NCBI GenBank assembly: GCA_024641505.1
Contig: JAHECY010000024.1
Coordinates: forward strand, 1 to 45,240
DNA: 45,240 nucleotides
Direction of reading: 5' to 3'
Source: Gammaproteobacteria bacterium
Lineage (GTDB): Bacteria; Pseudomonadota; Gammaproteobacteria; SG8-11
Part shown: positions 9,647 to 17,751 of the stretch, piece by piece
Position numbering within the stretch: the stretch's first letter is position 1
Layout: each line of letters begins with the position of its first letter
Notes under the pieces: model-generated
The model's database searches: none
Seen by the model: only the letters and a program-made list of their open reading frames with translations
What the model was told of the DNA's origin: nothing
Translations under genes and position numbers: made by a program

Positions 9647-9949
9647 ATGGCATTAACCAAAGCTGAACTGGCTGAAAAGCTGTATGAAGAACTGGGCTTG
9701 AACAAGCGTGAAGCAAAAGAAATTGTTGAGATTTTTTTTGAAGAGATACGCGGTGCGCTGGAACACGGGCGCCAGGTGAAGTTGTCCGGTTTCGGGAATT
9801 TTGATTTACGCGATAAAAATCAGAGACCTGGTCGGAATCCTAAGACCGGCGAGGAAATCCCAATTACGGCGCGACGGGTCGTTACGTTTAGACCCGGCCA
9901 AAAATTAAAGGCAAGAGTAGAAGCTTATGCTGGAAGCAGGGAACAATGA
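9647..9949 (+). CDS. ihfA: Integration host factor alpha subunit
   Basis: A 100-residue DNA-bending protein that pairs with IHF beta and acts in recombination, replication and transcription (notably sigma-54 promoters). The sequence begins [20 protein letters not shown], has the central [15 protein letters not shown] and the DNA-inserting beta-arm [14 protein letters not shown] with the conserved proline. The ATG is preceded by GAGGA and lies 3 bases after the pheT stop. The order pheT-ihfA-merR is a hallmark of gammaproteobacteria and many betaproteobacteria. The tail SREQ is formed by bases that also encode the start of the next gene (23-base overlap). Confidence 0.96.
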   Translation: MALTKAELAEKLYEELGLNKREAKEIVEIFFEEIRGALEHGRQVKLSGFGNFDLRDKNQRPGRNPKTGEEIPITARRVVTFRPGQKLKARVEAYAGSREQ

Positions 9950-10283
9950 TCAGCTTCCGCCTATACCGGGTAAACGCTACTTTACGATAGGCGAAGTCAG
10001 TGATTTATGCGCCGTTAAGGCCCATGTGCTGCGCTATTGGGAGCAGGAGTTTCCCCAGCTAAAGCCGGTGAAAAGGCGCGGAAATAGGCGTTACTATCAG
10101 CGTCATGACGTATTGATGATACGTCAGATCCGTAGCTTGCTGTATGAACACGGATTTACCATCGGCGGGGCACGACAAAAGCTGTCGGATGCGGATGCGA
10201 AGGAAGACGTCAACCAAAGCAAGTTGATTGTCAAGCAAATGGTCTCGGAACTTGAGGGAGTGCTCGAGGTATTAAAACGCTAA
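9927..10283 (+). CDS. MerR-family transcriptional regulator
   Basis: A 118-residue member of the MerR family that conventionally follows ihfA. The HTH is visible as [30 protein letters not shown] (about 16-45; motif split here as [13 protein letters not shown] then [11 protein letters not shown]), followed by the wing [13 protein letters not shown], then [21 protein letters not shown]. The rest is a helix for dimerisation. There are no cysteines in a metal-binding loop, so metal sensing is not indicated. Its regulon is unknown. It overlaps ihfA by 23 bases, implying coupling, and is followed by an intrinsic terminator and tRNA-Pro. Confidence 0.9.
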   Translation: MLEAGNNDQLPPIPGKRYFTIGEVSDLCAVKAHVLRYWEQEFPQLKPVKRRGNRRYYQRHDVLMIRQIRSLLYEHGFTIGGARQKLSDADAKEDVNQSKLIVKQMVSELEGVLEVLKR

Positions 10284-10323
10284 CCGCCATTTCGTTGTTA
10301 TCATGTTTCATGTATTATGTGCG

Positions 10324-10346
10324 CGGCCCTGAATGAGGGCCGTTTT
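10324..10346 (+). terminator. Intrinsic terminator after merR
   Basis: CGGCCCT (10324-10330) pairs perfectly with AGGGCCG (10336-10342) around GAATG, followed by TTTT and a T-rich tract. It ends the thrS-to-merR transcription unit, just before tRNA-Pro. Confidence 0.75.
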
Positions 10347-10360
10347 CATTTTCATCAATT

Positions 10361-10439
<79 letters not shown>

Positions 10440-10516
10440 TTCCCAGTCATCCAGCCGTGGCATCATGTGTGCCGGGATTGGATGGAGATTGATAATCACG
10501 GGTCTGCCTGTCGCTC

Positions 10517-10543
10517 TTAACCGTCATCTCAGCGGTTAACTGT
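10517..10543 (+). terminator. Possible weak terminator after tRNA-Pro
   Basis: TTAACCG (10517-10523) and CGGTTAA (10533-10539) form a 7-bp stem with a nine-base loop, followed by CTGTTTT. The T-run is short, so this is tentative. Confidence 0.3.
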
Positions 10544-10767
10544 TTTGCCACGGAAGAGGAGTGGCGATGTATCGTTCATATTTGTTAGAAATCCCGGGCC
10601 TGCTATCACGGGGGTGTCGAAGGGAGGCATGATATGATGCGAGGCAAAGGTCACCCGGTAATTGCTTAATATTCAACCAGTATAGATGCGGTTTTATTCC
10701 GCGGAGAGTTCCCGCATACTGGGGGCGAAAAAAAAATTAGCACTTATTTAGAAGTTTAGCTATTATT

Positions 10768-10797
10768 TTGAACCTATATGTTGGCTGGCTGTATTAA
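10768..10797 (+). promoter_or_regulatory. Possible promoter for minCDE
   Basis: TTGAAC (10768-10773) and TATTAA (10792-10797) are separated by 18 bases and resemble sigma-70 -35 and -10 boxes. The start of minC is about 90 bases downstream. By-eye call only. Confidence 0.3.
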
Positions 10798-10887
10798 TTC
10801 ATGGTAACGATAGACCATGTTTTCATTCGATGGCTGTGATGAGAGGTGATTTATATACTGGAACTTCTGGATTAAAATTCACAACTA

Positions 10888-11700
10888 ATGAACTCGGTGC
10901 AATCCAATTCAAGTGTGACCAATAAGCTTTCACCAGAAGAGGAACGCGCTCCCGCTGCGGTTTTGAAAGGCTCAGTTTTTACCCTCCCGATTCTCAAGCT
11001 CAGTCGTTGCGATTTGCGAGAAATTGAAATTGATTTGACCCAGAGTTTATCCGCTGCGCTCGATTTTTTTAACCATGCACCACTGGTCATCGACCTGGCC
11101 TTGACCCAAGAGCTGGATGAAGCGATGGATTTCATCGGGCTGCAAGCATTACTGCATAAACACCAATTGGTTCCCGTGGGCGTCCAGAATGGAACGCCGG
11201 ATCAGATCGCTGCCGCACGCAAGGCGGGATTCGCGGTCTTGACGGGACAGACTATTGATAAAATCATAGAAAATACGGCACAAAAATCGCATGCAAAAGA
11301 ATCGCCGAAGTCTACTCGGCAACAGCGTGAGAATGAACGCTCTCAGGCGGTCGATGATGACCATGCTGGTTCAACCCAGGTTATTCACCAGCCCATAAGG
11401 TCCGGGCAGCGGGTATATGCAAGAGGTGGTGATTTGATCTTGCTGGCCGCGGTGAACGCCGGAGCGGAAGTGATCGCGGATGGCAATATACACATTTACG
11501 CACCGCTGCGCGGCCGTGCTCTGGCAGGCGTGACCGGTGATATGGATGCGCGTATTTTCTGTCAGTGTATGGATGCGGAACTGGTTGCCATAGCAGGGAC
11601 CTATCGTTTTTTTGAAGATGATATTCCGGATGAGATTAATCACAAATCCGTACAGATCTATCTCACTGGGGATCAGCTCAATATCAGACCATTGGAATGA
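10888..11700 (+). CDS. minC: Septum site-determining protein MinC
   Basis: A cell-division inhibitor that blocks FtsZ polymerisation and is recruited to the membrane by MinD. The 270-residue product has an N-terminal FtsZ-inhibiting domain (about 24-130, [26 protein letters not shown]), a charged, poorly conserved linker (about 130-165, [20 protein letters not shown]), and a C-terminal beta-helix dimerisation domain (about 165-270) with [40 protein letters not shown] and [15 protein letters not shown]. No good Shine-Dalgarno precedes the ATG at 10888; a GTG three codons on is an alternative. It is first in the minC-minD-minE order. The gap to minD is 68 bases. Confidence 0.94.
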   Translation: MNSVQSNSSVTNKLSPEEERAPAAVLKGSVFTLPILKLSRCDLREIEIDLTQSLSAALDFFNHAPLVIDLALTQELDEAMDFIGLQALLHKHQLVPVGVQNGTPDQIAAARKAGFAVLTGQTIDKIIENTAQKSHAKESPKSTRQQRENERSQAVDDDHAGSTQVIHQPIRSGQRVYARGGDLILLAAVNAGAEVIADGNIHIYAPLRGRALAGVTGDMDARIFCQCMDAELVAIAGTYRFFEDDIPDEINHKSVQIYLTGDQLNIRPLE

Positions 11701-11768
11701 TATGCGGAATGAACCTTCAGGTTGTTGGATAGAAGTGCATTGATACATGTTAAACGTGGGAGGCATCC

Positions 11769-12578
11769 ATGGCCAAAGTAATTGTTGTCACCTCGGGTAA
11801 AGGTGGTGTCGGCAAAACTACTACTAGCGCAAGCGTCGCGACCGGGCTGGCGAAGCGTGGTTATAAGACTGTTGTAATCGATTTTGATGTTGGGCTGCGT
11901 AATCTGGATCTGATCATGGGTTGTGAGCGACGGGTCGTTTACGACTTCGTCAACGTCATTCATGGCGAAGCAACATTGAAACAGGCTTTGATACGCGACA
12001 AGCGACTTGCCAATCTGGATATTCTGCCGGCGTCGCAAACTCGGGATAAAGATGCCCTGTTCAAGGACGGAGTGGAAAAAGTCCTGAATGAGCTGCGTAA
12101 AACCCATGATTTCATCGTGTGCGATTCCCCTGCCGGGATCGAGACCGGTGCGGTAATGGCGTTGTATTTTGCCGATGAGGCGATCGTTGTTACCAACCCT
12201 GAAGTGTCGTCGGTGCGAGATTCCGACCGCATTTTGGGTATTCTTTCCGCAAAATCCAAGCGCGCGCTGGACGGCGATGATCCGATCAAGGAACACCTGC
12301 TGATCACCCGATATGACCCGAACCGGGTACAGACCGGAGAAATGCTCAGTATTGATGACATCATGGAGCTGTTGGGTATACCGCTGGCAGGCGTGATACC
12401 GGAATCGCAATCGGTGTTGACCGCTTCCAACTCGGGAATCCCGGTAATCCATGACGAGGTCAGTGTCAGCGGTCTTGCGTATCAGGATTTGGTGGAACGG
12501 CTATTGGGTGAGGAAGTCCCGATTCGATTTATTACTCCTGTGAAAAAGGGTTTATTCAAACGACTTTTTGGAACCTGA
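11769..12578 (+). CDS. minD: Septum site-determining ATPase MinD
   Basis: A ParA/MinD-family membrane ATPase of 269 residues (E. coli 270) that oscillates between poles with MinE and carries MinC. It shows the deviant Walker A K11-GGVGK16-T17, the switch region VIDFDVGLRNLDLIMG, a Walker B-like FIVCDSPAGIE, and the C-terminal amphipathic membrane-targeting helix KKGLFKRLFG. The ATG at 11769 follows GGGAGG with good spacing. It lies just upstream of minE (stop 12576-12578, minE ATG 12583). Confidence 0.97.
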   Translation: MAKVIVVTSGKGGVGKTTTSASVATGLAKRGYKTVVIDFDVGLRNLDLIMGCERRVVYDFVNVIHGEATLKQALIRDKRLANLDILPASQTRDKDALFKDGVEKVLNELRKTHDFIVCDSPAGIETGAVMALYFADEAIVVTNPEVSSVRDSDRILGILSAKSKRALDGDDPIKEHLLITRYDPNRVQTGEMLSIDDIMELLGIPLAGVIPESQSVLTASNSGIPVIHDEVSVSGLAYQDLVERLLGEEVPIRFITPVKKGLFKRLFGT

Positions 12579-12582
12579 TGCC

Positions 12583-12876
12583 ATGTCGATTCTTGACTAT
12601 CTATTACGAAAGAAAAAGAAAACAGCTTCAGTAGCAAAAGAGCGCCTGCAGATCATCCTGGCACGAGAACATATCGATCGCAGTGGTCCGGACTATTTAC
12701 CGGAACTCAAAAAAGACATTCTCAAAGTGGTAGAGAAATATGTTGCGATCGATTATGACAAGATTCAGGTCACAATTGAAAATGACGGTAATTGTGAGAT
12801 TCTGGAACTTAACATCTCATTGCCGGATTTTGCCGGTGGCACCACCGCCGCGATGAACAAGGTGCGTAAGGCATAA
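12583..12876 (+). CDS. minE: Cell division topological specificity factor MinE
   Basis: MinE stimulates the MinD ATPase and drives pole-to-pole oscillation, restricting MinCD to the poles. The product has 97 residues from the ATG at 12583. It starts MSILDYLLRKKKKTASVAKE (membrane-binding and MinD-contact segment), continues with RLQIILAREHI and ends with the topological-specificity domain (LPELKKDILKVVEKYVAID, NISLP). A TTG five codons upstream is in frame but overlaps minD and is unlikely. The C-terminal GGTTAAMNKVRKA tail extends beyond the usual 88 residues. Confidence 0.95.
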   Translation: MSILDYLLRKKKKTASVAKERLQIILAREHIDRSGPDYLPELKKDILKVVEKYVAIDYDKIQVTIENDGNCEILELNISLPDFAGGTTAAMNKVRKA

Positions 12877-13255
12877 CCCTCGACGCGTTGCGCAATCCGC
12901 TATGGTGATGTTCGGCATGCCTGGGGATTGCGCAAGGTTGCGGGTCGTTGATAGCGCGCCAGAAGCCACCGGTCCCGGATACCTCGCGATTGCTACGGTG
13001 TTCCGCCCGGTGTTGCGTGGACCCGGCAGCTTGGATTGTTACCGTTTTCTCCTGCTACTCGCCCCCTGATTGAATATGTCCCGTCGGTAACTTTCGCGAC
13101 GTTGCCCGCCGACGTGCCGCTTATGGCTGTTGGGTGAGTAAACGGTATTATTTCACAAATATAATGTCAGCATTGCAATGTTCACCGCGGCCCTCGGAGG
13201 TAAGGTAGCCACACCGACAATAACTGATAAACTTAAGAAAAAAAGTGAGGCTACG
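12877..13255. other. Intergenic region after minE
   Basis: No coding frame is convincing. The region holds one inverted repeat (12888-12935, listed separately) and the ribosome binding site of the next gene near 13246. An ATG at 13178 is in frame with that gene, but its 26 extra residues lack the look of a domain or signal peptide. Confidence 0.45.
12888..12935 (+). repeat. Inverted repeat after minE
   Basis: TTGCGCAATCC (12888-12898) is repeated in perfect inverse as GGATTGCGCAA (12925-12935) with 26 bases between. No T-run follows, so it may be a processing or stabilising hairpin, or a factor-dependent termination region, rather than a classical intrinsic terminator. Confidence 0.5.
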
Positions 13256-13921
13256 ATGGAAGTTGCAATCAATGAAATGGCGCAATTCGCCGTCCCTTGG
13301 CTCCTGGGAATGCTGGGCTTCCTCCTGTTTTACCACCGTTTTTGCGCTGCCGGCATCAATAAGATGTTGGCGATCAGCGAAATATCGAATATTGAGATCT
13401 ACGGCGTGCCCGCGCATTCGACCCATGGTTCTCCAACCAGAGATTTATTGCTGGAAATGACCGCCAACGCGAAGCTCTGGCATCGACGTCATTGGCTGTG
13501 GCTGGCGCGTCACCTGGTGTGCATGCACATTCTGGCAGCCGGAACCTATTTAGCACTGGCGTTGTGCATGCACGCGCTGTTTGGCGGTGACGCGGTGCAA
13601 CTGGTATTCGGTGGCTCGGTGGCGCTGGTGATGTTGGGTGGCATGGCGCGCGCGTGGGGAACGCTGGTGCGCGTTAACCGCAATCGCACGCGCATCAGTC
13701 AGCTCATTGGCGAATTATCCAGACTTATCAAGCCTGCGGGCCAGCCATCATTGCCAGCAAAGGTTGCGGCACTGCTGCCGCGCAACTCCCGCGCTCCCGT
13801 ATGGTCTGGAGCAGCCGCTACCGCCGGATGGCGGGAGTTCGTCAGGTATGCTGATTCTTCAGTCGTCCCCTTAACCAGATCTGCAAACGTTTTTCCTCAG
13901 CCATCAACTCATGGGCGTTGA
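13256..13921 (+). CDS. Membrane protein of unknown function
   Basis: I do not recognise this 221-residue protein. The ATG at 13256 is preceded by GTGAGG at a good distance, so I prefer it to the in-frame ATG at 13178. Hydrophobic segments are visible at about 10-28 (FAVPWLLGMLGFLLFYHRF), 85-110 (HLVCMHILAAGTYLALALCM and on) and 115-135 (LVFGGSVALVMLGGMA), suggesting three or so membrane spans with basic loops (WHRRHWLW, RVNRNRTRISQ). The last 80 bases overlap antisense with the response-regulator gene at 13842-14582, and the C-terminal 27 residues look unstructured. The natural end may have been changed by a rearrangement. It faces the two-component operon, but there is no evidence that it works with it. 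Confidence 0.55.
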   Translation: MEVAINEMAQFAVPWLLGMLGFLLFYHRFCAAGINKMLAISEISNIEIYGVPAHSTHGSPTRDLLLEMTANAKLWHRRHWLWLARHLVCMHILAAGTYLALALCMHALFGGDAVQLVFGGSVALVMLGGMARAWGTLVRVNRNRTRISQLIGELSRLIKPAGQPSLPAKVAALLPRNSRAPVWSGAAATAGWREFVRYADSSVVPLTRSANVFPQPSTHGR

Positions 13922-14582
13922 TCAGTCCACGGCACAGGGCAATGGAGATGGTGCGTGCGCGTAAATTGAAATACTCACTCTGCAGGTCGTCGGGAAAGTC
14001 AGTTGCGCCCTCGTTAAGCTTGAGATAAAGGGATTTCAAGCGGTTTTGCACGCCACGTCTGGACAGATAGCGGCGCTCGGCGATGGCGTTGTCGGTCAAG
14101 CCGAGGCTGATGTCGATCAGCGCCTGGTGTTCGACATCGGAGATGATGCTGTCAGGTCGTTGCAGGCGCGCCTGTACCGGGCGGATGTTCGGATCGATCC
14201 AGCATTGGCATTCCATGAACACCGCATGCGTCGCTTTGCGCAGGATTTCCCTGGTATTGGATTTCAATACAAACCCATAGACCGTTTCCGCGGGCACAAT
14301 TTTACTGAGGGCGCGCAGGTACATCTCATCGTCATACTGGGACCAGAATACCAGTCGGGTATCGGGATAACGCTGCCATATTTCACGGGCAAAATCGATG
14401 CCATTCAGTTTCGGCATTTGAATGTCGCTTAATACGAGTCGCATGGGTTGTTGCTCGAAATGGGCCAGTGCCTCCATGCCGTCGGCACAAAGTGACAGTG
14501 AGTATTCGGGGAACAAGGCGCTCAGATATTCCCGGTCACGCGGATTATCCTCGATGATAAGCAGTCTGGTTGTTTCATTCAT
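13842..14582 (-). CDS. NarL/LuxR-type response regulator
   Basis: A 246-residue DNA-binding response regulator. The receiver domain (about 5-125) has the acidic pair E11-D12, phospho-acceptor D53 (LSDIQMPKLNG) and conserved K107 (FVLKSNT). The output domain is a LuxR-type HTH (about 145-195: EHQALIDISLGLTDNAIAER, then SRRGVQNRLKSLYLKLN), followed by a 50-residue extension. It lies 3 bases downstream of the histidine-kinase gene on the same strand, so the two form one operon and presumably a phosphorelay pair. Targets are unknown. The HTH deviates from the LTPRE consensus at its first residues. Confidence 0.88.
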   Translation of the reverse strand: MNETTRLLIIEDNPRDREYLSALFPEYSLSLCADGMEALAHFEQQPMRLVLSDIQMPKLNGIDFAREIWQRYPDTRLVFWSQYDDEMYLRALSKIVPAETVYGFVLKSNTREILRKATHAVFMECQCWIDPNIRPVQARLQRPDSIISDVEHQALIDISLGLTDNAIAERRYLSRRGVQNRLKSLYLKLNEGATDFPDDLQSEYFNLRARTISIALCRGLINAHELMAEEKRLQIWLRGRLKNQHT

Positions 14583-14585
14583 GAC

Positions 14586-15974
14586 TCAAGCCTGTAATTT
14601 CAGCTGCAGCGTGATCTTGGTGCCGGTGCTGAATCGGGATGTTTCCCAGAAAATCTCCGCACCCATGGCGCGGACCCGCTCTTCGATGTTGGGCAGCCCA
14701 TGACCCTGATGATGGCGCACGGCATCACGGTTCATGCCCCTGCCATTGTCCTCTATGGAAAACAGTAAAGAGCCGGAAACGGCGCGCGCGCTGATTTCGA
14801 GCCGATTGGCGTGGGCGTGGGTGGCGACATTGCGCACCGCTTCCTGGGTGATGCGATAAAGGCACAGTTTCTGAAGCGGCGTCAACAAGTGCTCCAATAC
14901 CGGATCGAAAGTGAAATGATAGTCGGGAAATTGCGCTGATTCCGCGTATTGTTCCAGAATGGCGGCAAGCGCCGCCTGCAGGCCCAGGATATCCAAGCTG
15001 CGCGGATGCAGATCATTAATGATGCGTCGGATGCCCTGTTCGATATTTTCAAGATCGTAGCGTAAGCCGTCACTAGGGGTTTGTGCAATGGATGGCAAAG
15101 TGTCAATCTTGCGTATTACCGCGGTGAGATCCGCCAATGTTTGGTCATGCAGGTCCATGGCGATGCGTTTGCGTTCCTCCTCCGAACCTTGCATGACTTT
15201 TTCTATGGCCACCACATTCATCAAGCGCTGGGTCATAGCGTGCAAACCATGTGCAAGTTGGTCAAGTTCGTCCTGTTGTCCTGTGGGTGGAATGGCGGAC
15301 TGGAATTCACCCCGTTGGGTCGCTTGCGTAAAACGTAACAGGGCAGCAAGCCGTGTGCGCACGATATGTAGGGTCCAATAGGACAGCACCAGTCCAGCGA
15401 GTACGCAGCTTAGCAGCAGAATCAGCGAAACGTTGACTAAGCGGGTGCCATTGACTTGAAAACTATCGTAATAGTCGATATAAGCGGAACGCTTTTGCGC
15501 GGAAAAAGCGTTGTATACGGTTTCCAGGCGGGGAATAAGCGCCAACAGCACGGGTTCGACTTGTTGCGGATCGATATTGTCATCATGTTTCACGGATTGT
15601 TCCGCATGGGTGATGAATTGACGTGTCTCCATGGTCATTTCTTCGACACATTCCGGGTAAAGAATGCTGTCGGCGAAGATCCGATCTTGCTCCAGATAAT
15701 TGAAATGCAGGTCATCCATTTGTCCCGATTCGGCGGATACCATGTCATGGGCGATGTTCTGCATCCGCTGAGCGGCGGCGATCGCGATGTGCATGCGGTC
15801 GGTGATGCGTCCCCAGCGGCGAATTGTCTCATTGTCTTCGTGCAACAGATAATGATGGTGCAGGGTATATGACACCAGTCCAAACAGGATGACTATCATC
15901 ACCGCCGGTGTTACTAGAATTTGCAATTTAAGTGGCATATCAACCAAATGCATGATTATTCGCGAACCATCCAC
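14586..15974 (-). CDS. NarX-like sensor histidine kinase
   Basis: A membrane histidine kinase of up to 462 residues. TM1 is at about 16-38, a periplasmic helical sensor at about 40-180, TM2 at about 181-202, then a HAMP-like segment (203-257). The HisKA_3 dimerisation box EEERKRIAMDLHDQTLADL contains phospho-acceptor H276. The HATPase domain shows TQEAVRNVATHAHA (N box), IEDNGRGM (G1) and GHGLPNIEERVRAMG (G2), as in NarX/DesK-type kinases. The start is uncertain: GTG at 15974, ATG at 15953 or ATG at 15938, none with a strong ribosome binding site. It is co-transcribed with the response regulator 3 bases downstream. The signal is unknown; the all-helical sensor lacks a recognised ligand motif. 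Confidence 0.88.
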   Translation of the reverse strand: MDGSRIIMHLVDMPLKLQILVTPAVMIVILFGLVSYTLHHHYLLHEDNETIRRWGRITDRMHIAIAAAQRMQNIAHDMVSAESGQMDDLHFNYLEQDRIFADSILYPECVEEMTMETRQFITHAEQSVKHDDNIDPQQVEPVLLALIPRLETVYNAFSAQKRSAYIDYYDSFQVNGTRLVNVSLILLLSCVLAGLVLSYWTLHIVRTRLAALLRFTQATQRGEFQSAIPPTGQQDELDQLAHGLHAMTQRLMNVVAIEKVMQGSEEERKRIAMDLHDQTLADLTAVIRKIDTLPSIAQTPSDGLRYDLENIEQGIRRIINDLHPRSLDILGLQAALAAILEQYAESAQFPDYHFTFDPVLEHLLTPLQKLCLYRITQEAVRNVATHAHANRLEISARAVSGSLLFSIEDNGRGMNRDAVRHHQGHGLPNIEERVRAMGAEIFWETSRFSTGTKITLQLKLQA

Positions 15975-16092
15975 AATAATAACGGATATTCTGTGTCGGC
16001 TGAATGTGCGTGTCCACAGTACCTACGACGCCTAAGCCCCTGTAAGCGGCCGACGATCTCAGCATAATTCGCAGCTGGCCCCCCCCTAGAGC

Positions 16093-16497
16093 TTGGATAC
16101 TATGTGCCTTGTGAAACCGATCCTAGTTATTTTCATTCCGGAGGAAAAAGTTCTGGTCGCGGGAGACGTGTTGTTTTATCACCGTACACCGGGGTTTCAG
16201 GACGCCGGTCCGCTGGGTAACAAACAAGCCCTGCAATTCATGAGGCGGTTTGGTGCGCACTATGTGGTGCCGGGGCACGGGCCCGTCACCGACGAGGCGG
16301 GTATGACATGGATGATTGACTAGATCAGCTTGTTACATGACCAGGTGAAGAAGTACTTTGATGCGGGACTGCAGGATTTTGAAATGAAGGATAAAATCGA
16401 TGTTGGAGCATACCGGCAGATGTCAGGTTATCAGGAGCGTTTCGGCGTCAACGTAAATCGTATGTTCCTTGAGGTAGAATCACTGGAGTTTCATTAA
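16093..16497 (+). pseudogene. Decayed metallo-beta-lactamase-fold hydrolase
   Basis: This is the C-terminal remnant of an MBL-fold hydrolase. The readable frame contains FIPEEKVLVAGDVLFYHRTP (metal-binding Asp region) and HYVVPGHGPVTDEAG (a metal-binding His region). After MTWMID the frame meets a TAG at 16321-16323, where a TAC or TAT (Tyr) codon is expected. It then stays open in the same frame for 57 more residues (ISLLHDQVKKYFDAGLQDF and on, ending LESLEFH-like) to TAA at 16495. The N-terminal half with the HxHxDH motif is missing upstream. Both defects indicate a dead gene. Alternatively, sequencing error could explain the TAG, but not the missing first half. Confidence 0.75.
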
Positions 16498-16624
16498 TTG
16501 GCGGCGACATTGTAAGATCAGGCCACGCTCGTCGAAACCGGGATTCTTCAGGTAGAATAGGGCCACCGGGCGGCTGTGTATTTCCCGCGATCGGTTCCAC
16601 TTGCGGCACAATTGGGGAGTAAAT

Positions 16625-16909
16625 ATGAAACAATGGGGTTCATTGGCATTGCTACTGGTCGTGCTCGCTTTGGGCGCGTGCTCCGAGGAGCAGCAGAACA
16701 AATTATCGCGTCTCGGCGTCAGTTGGCTGGAAGGTGATTATCGGGTGACCTACGCGGATGGTGCCCATGTCAAATCCTGGGAGGTAAGGGACGGCAAGGT
16801 CACCTCGGAACCCGAAAAGGGGTATTATTATTTCTGGGCGATGCAGAACGGTGAAAAAATCTATGTGCAAACACCGATCGGGCGAACCTACATAGAAGAA
16901 ATTCCTTAG
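16625..16909 (+). CDS. Small lipoprotein of unknown function
   Basis: A 94-residue lipoprotein. The ATG at 16625 follows GGGGAG. The signal sequence MKQWGSLALLLVVLALGAC ends in a perfect lipobox (LGAC, Cys19). The mature part is about 75 residues, acidic then strand-rich: SWLEGDYRVTYADGAHVKSW, VRDGKVTSEPEKGYYYFW, and GEKIYVQTPIGRTYIEEIP, suggesting a small beta-sandwich or barrel. I do not recognise a family. It lies between the decayed MBL gene and the tetR operator and may be an independent unit. Confidence 0.7.
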   Translation: MKQWGSLALLLVVLALGACSEEQQNKLSRLGVSWLEGDYRVTYADGAHVKSWEVRDGKVTSEPEKGYYYFWAMQNGEKIYVQTPIGRTYIEEIP

Positions 16910-16984
16910 TAACATCATTAAAACCATGGAGTGGTAAAACGTATTGTGGTTTTAAATAACTACAGTAAATAAGCTAATAAGAGT

Positions 16985-17018
16985 GAAGAGTGAATAATTT
17001 CTTGACTATTCACTCTTC
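16985..17018 (+). promoter_or_regulatory. TetR operator overlapping the tetR promoter
   Basis: GAAGAGTGAATA (16985-16996) is perfectly inverted as TATTCACTCTTC (17007-17018), ten bases apart. The -35 box TTGACT (17002-17007) lies within it and pairs with a -10 TTTAAT (17025-17030) at 17-base spacing. This is a typical autorepression layout. A second copy of the same geometry lies before the pump gene. Confidence 0.75.
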
Positions 17019-17036
17019 GTCTCTTTTAATGGCAGT

Positions 17037-17642
17037 ATGAACATGGCACACCCCGACATCGATACCGAAGAATTGCGCCAGCGTATTCTGGACGCTGCTC
17101 AGAATCGGTTTCTCACCTACGGATACAGCAAGACTACCATGGCGGAAATCGCTCACGACGCCAGTATGTCCGCAGCCAACTTGTACCGATACTTTGAAAA
17201 TAAGCAGGAAATCGGGGCCGAATGCGCGGAACGTTGTATGTCGGGGCGCATTCAGCATATCCGGCAAGCGATACGCAATCCTAAACTCAGTGCCGCCCAA
17301 CAGCTGCATACCTTTGTCCTGGAATCCTACAATTACAACCTGGAACAGAACAAAAACCAGCCTAAGGTCAATGAATTAGTGGAGTATGTGTGTCAGGAAC
17401 GCAAAACCATGGTGTATGAGAAGATCGAAGCCCAGGTGTCACTGCTGGCGGAAATTCTCGCGCATGGCAATCAAACCGGTGAATTCAACGTCGCCGACGT
17501 GATCTCGCAAGCCCGTTATGTCTACGCGTCGATGATTCTGTTTGATGTTCCGGTCTTTATTCATCTGTTCAACCGGGAAGAGTTTGAAAACCTTATTAAT
17601 GGAGTTGTTGAACTATTGCTGGCGGGATTGCGGAGCCGATAA
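17037..17642 (+). CDS. TetR-family repressor
   Basis: A 201-residue one-component regulator. The N-terminal HTH is clear (about 12-58): QRILDAAQNRFLTYGYSKTT, MAEIAHDASMSAANLYRYF, and ENKQEIG. The remainder is a helical ligand-binding and dimer domain (ESYNYNLEQNKNQPKVNELV, VDVI-like helices), typical of the family. The -10 box ends at 17030, so the transcript should start near 17036-17038, essentially at the ATG (17037). The mRNA may therefore be leaderless; a second ATG at 17043 also has no Shine-Dalgarno. It probably represses itself and the downstream RND module via the operators at 16985-17018 and 17687-17714. The inducer is unknown. Confidence 0.92.
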   Translation: MNMAHPDIDTEELRQRILDAAQNRFLTYGYSKTTMAEIAHDASMSAANLYRYFENKQEIGAECAERCMSGRIQHIRQAIRNPKLSAAQQLHTFVLESYNYNLEQNKNQPKVNELVEYVCQERKTMVYEKIEAQVSLLAEILAHGNQTGEFNVADVISQARYVYASMILFDVPVFIHLFNREEFENLINGVVELLLAGLRSR

Positions 17643-17651
17643 ACCTGAGCG

Positions 17652-17679
17652 CCGGTAGCGTTGGCTATCGGTTTTTTTT
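17652..17679 (+). terminator. Intrinsic terminator after tetR
   Basis: CCGGTAGC (17652-17659) pairs with GCTATCGG (17664-17671), one G-T pair, with a four-base loop and then eight T residues. It separates tetR from the pump operon. Confidence 0.85.
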
Positions 17680-17686
17680 GTGTTTG

Positions 17687-17714
17687 GAGTGAATAATGTA
17701 CGATAAATTCAGTA
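17687..17714 (+). promoter_or_regulatory. Second TetR operator before the RND pump gene
   Basis: GAGTGAATAAT (17687-17697) is identical to the left arm of the tetR operator. TGAAT (17690-17694) and ATTCA (17707-17711) sit at exactly the same 12-base spacing as in the first site (16991-16995 and 17008-17012), though the outer right arm is degenerate. TATATA at 17713-17718 could be the -10 box of the pump operon. Confidence 0.6.
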
Positions 17715-17751
17715 TATAGCATTAATCATTAATTATTTTAAGGGGGTATGC

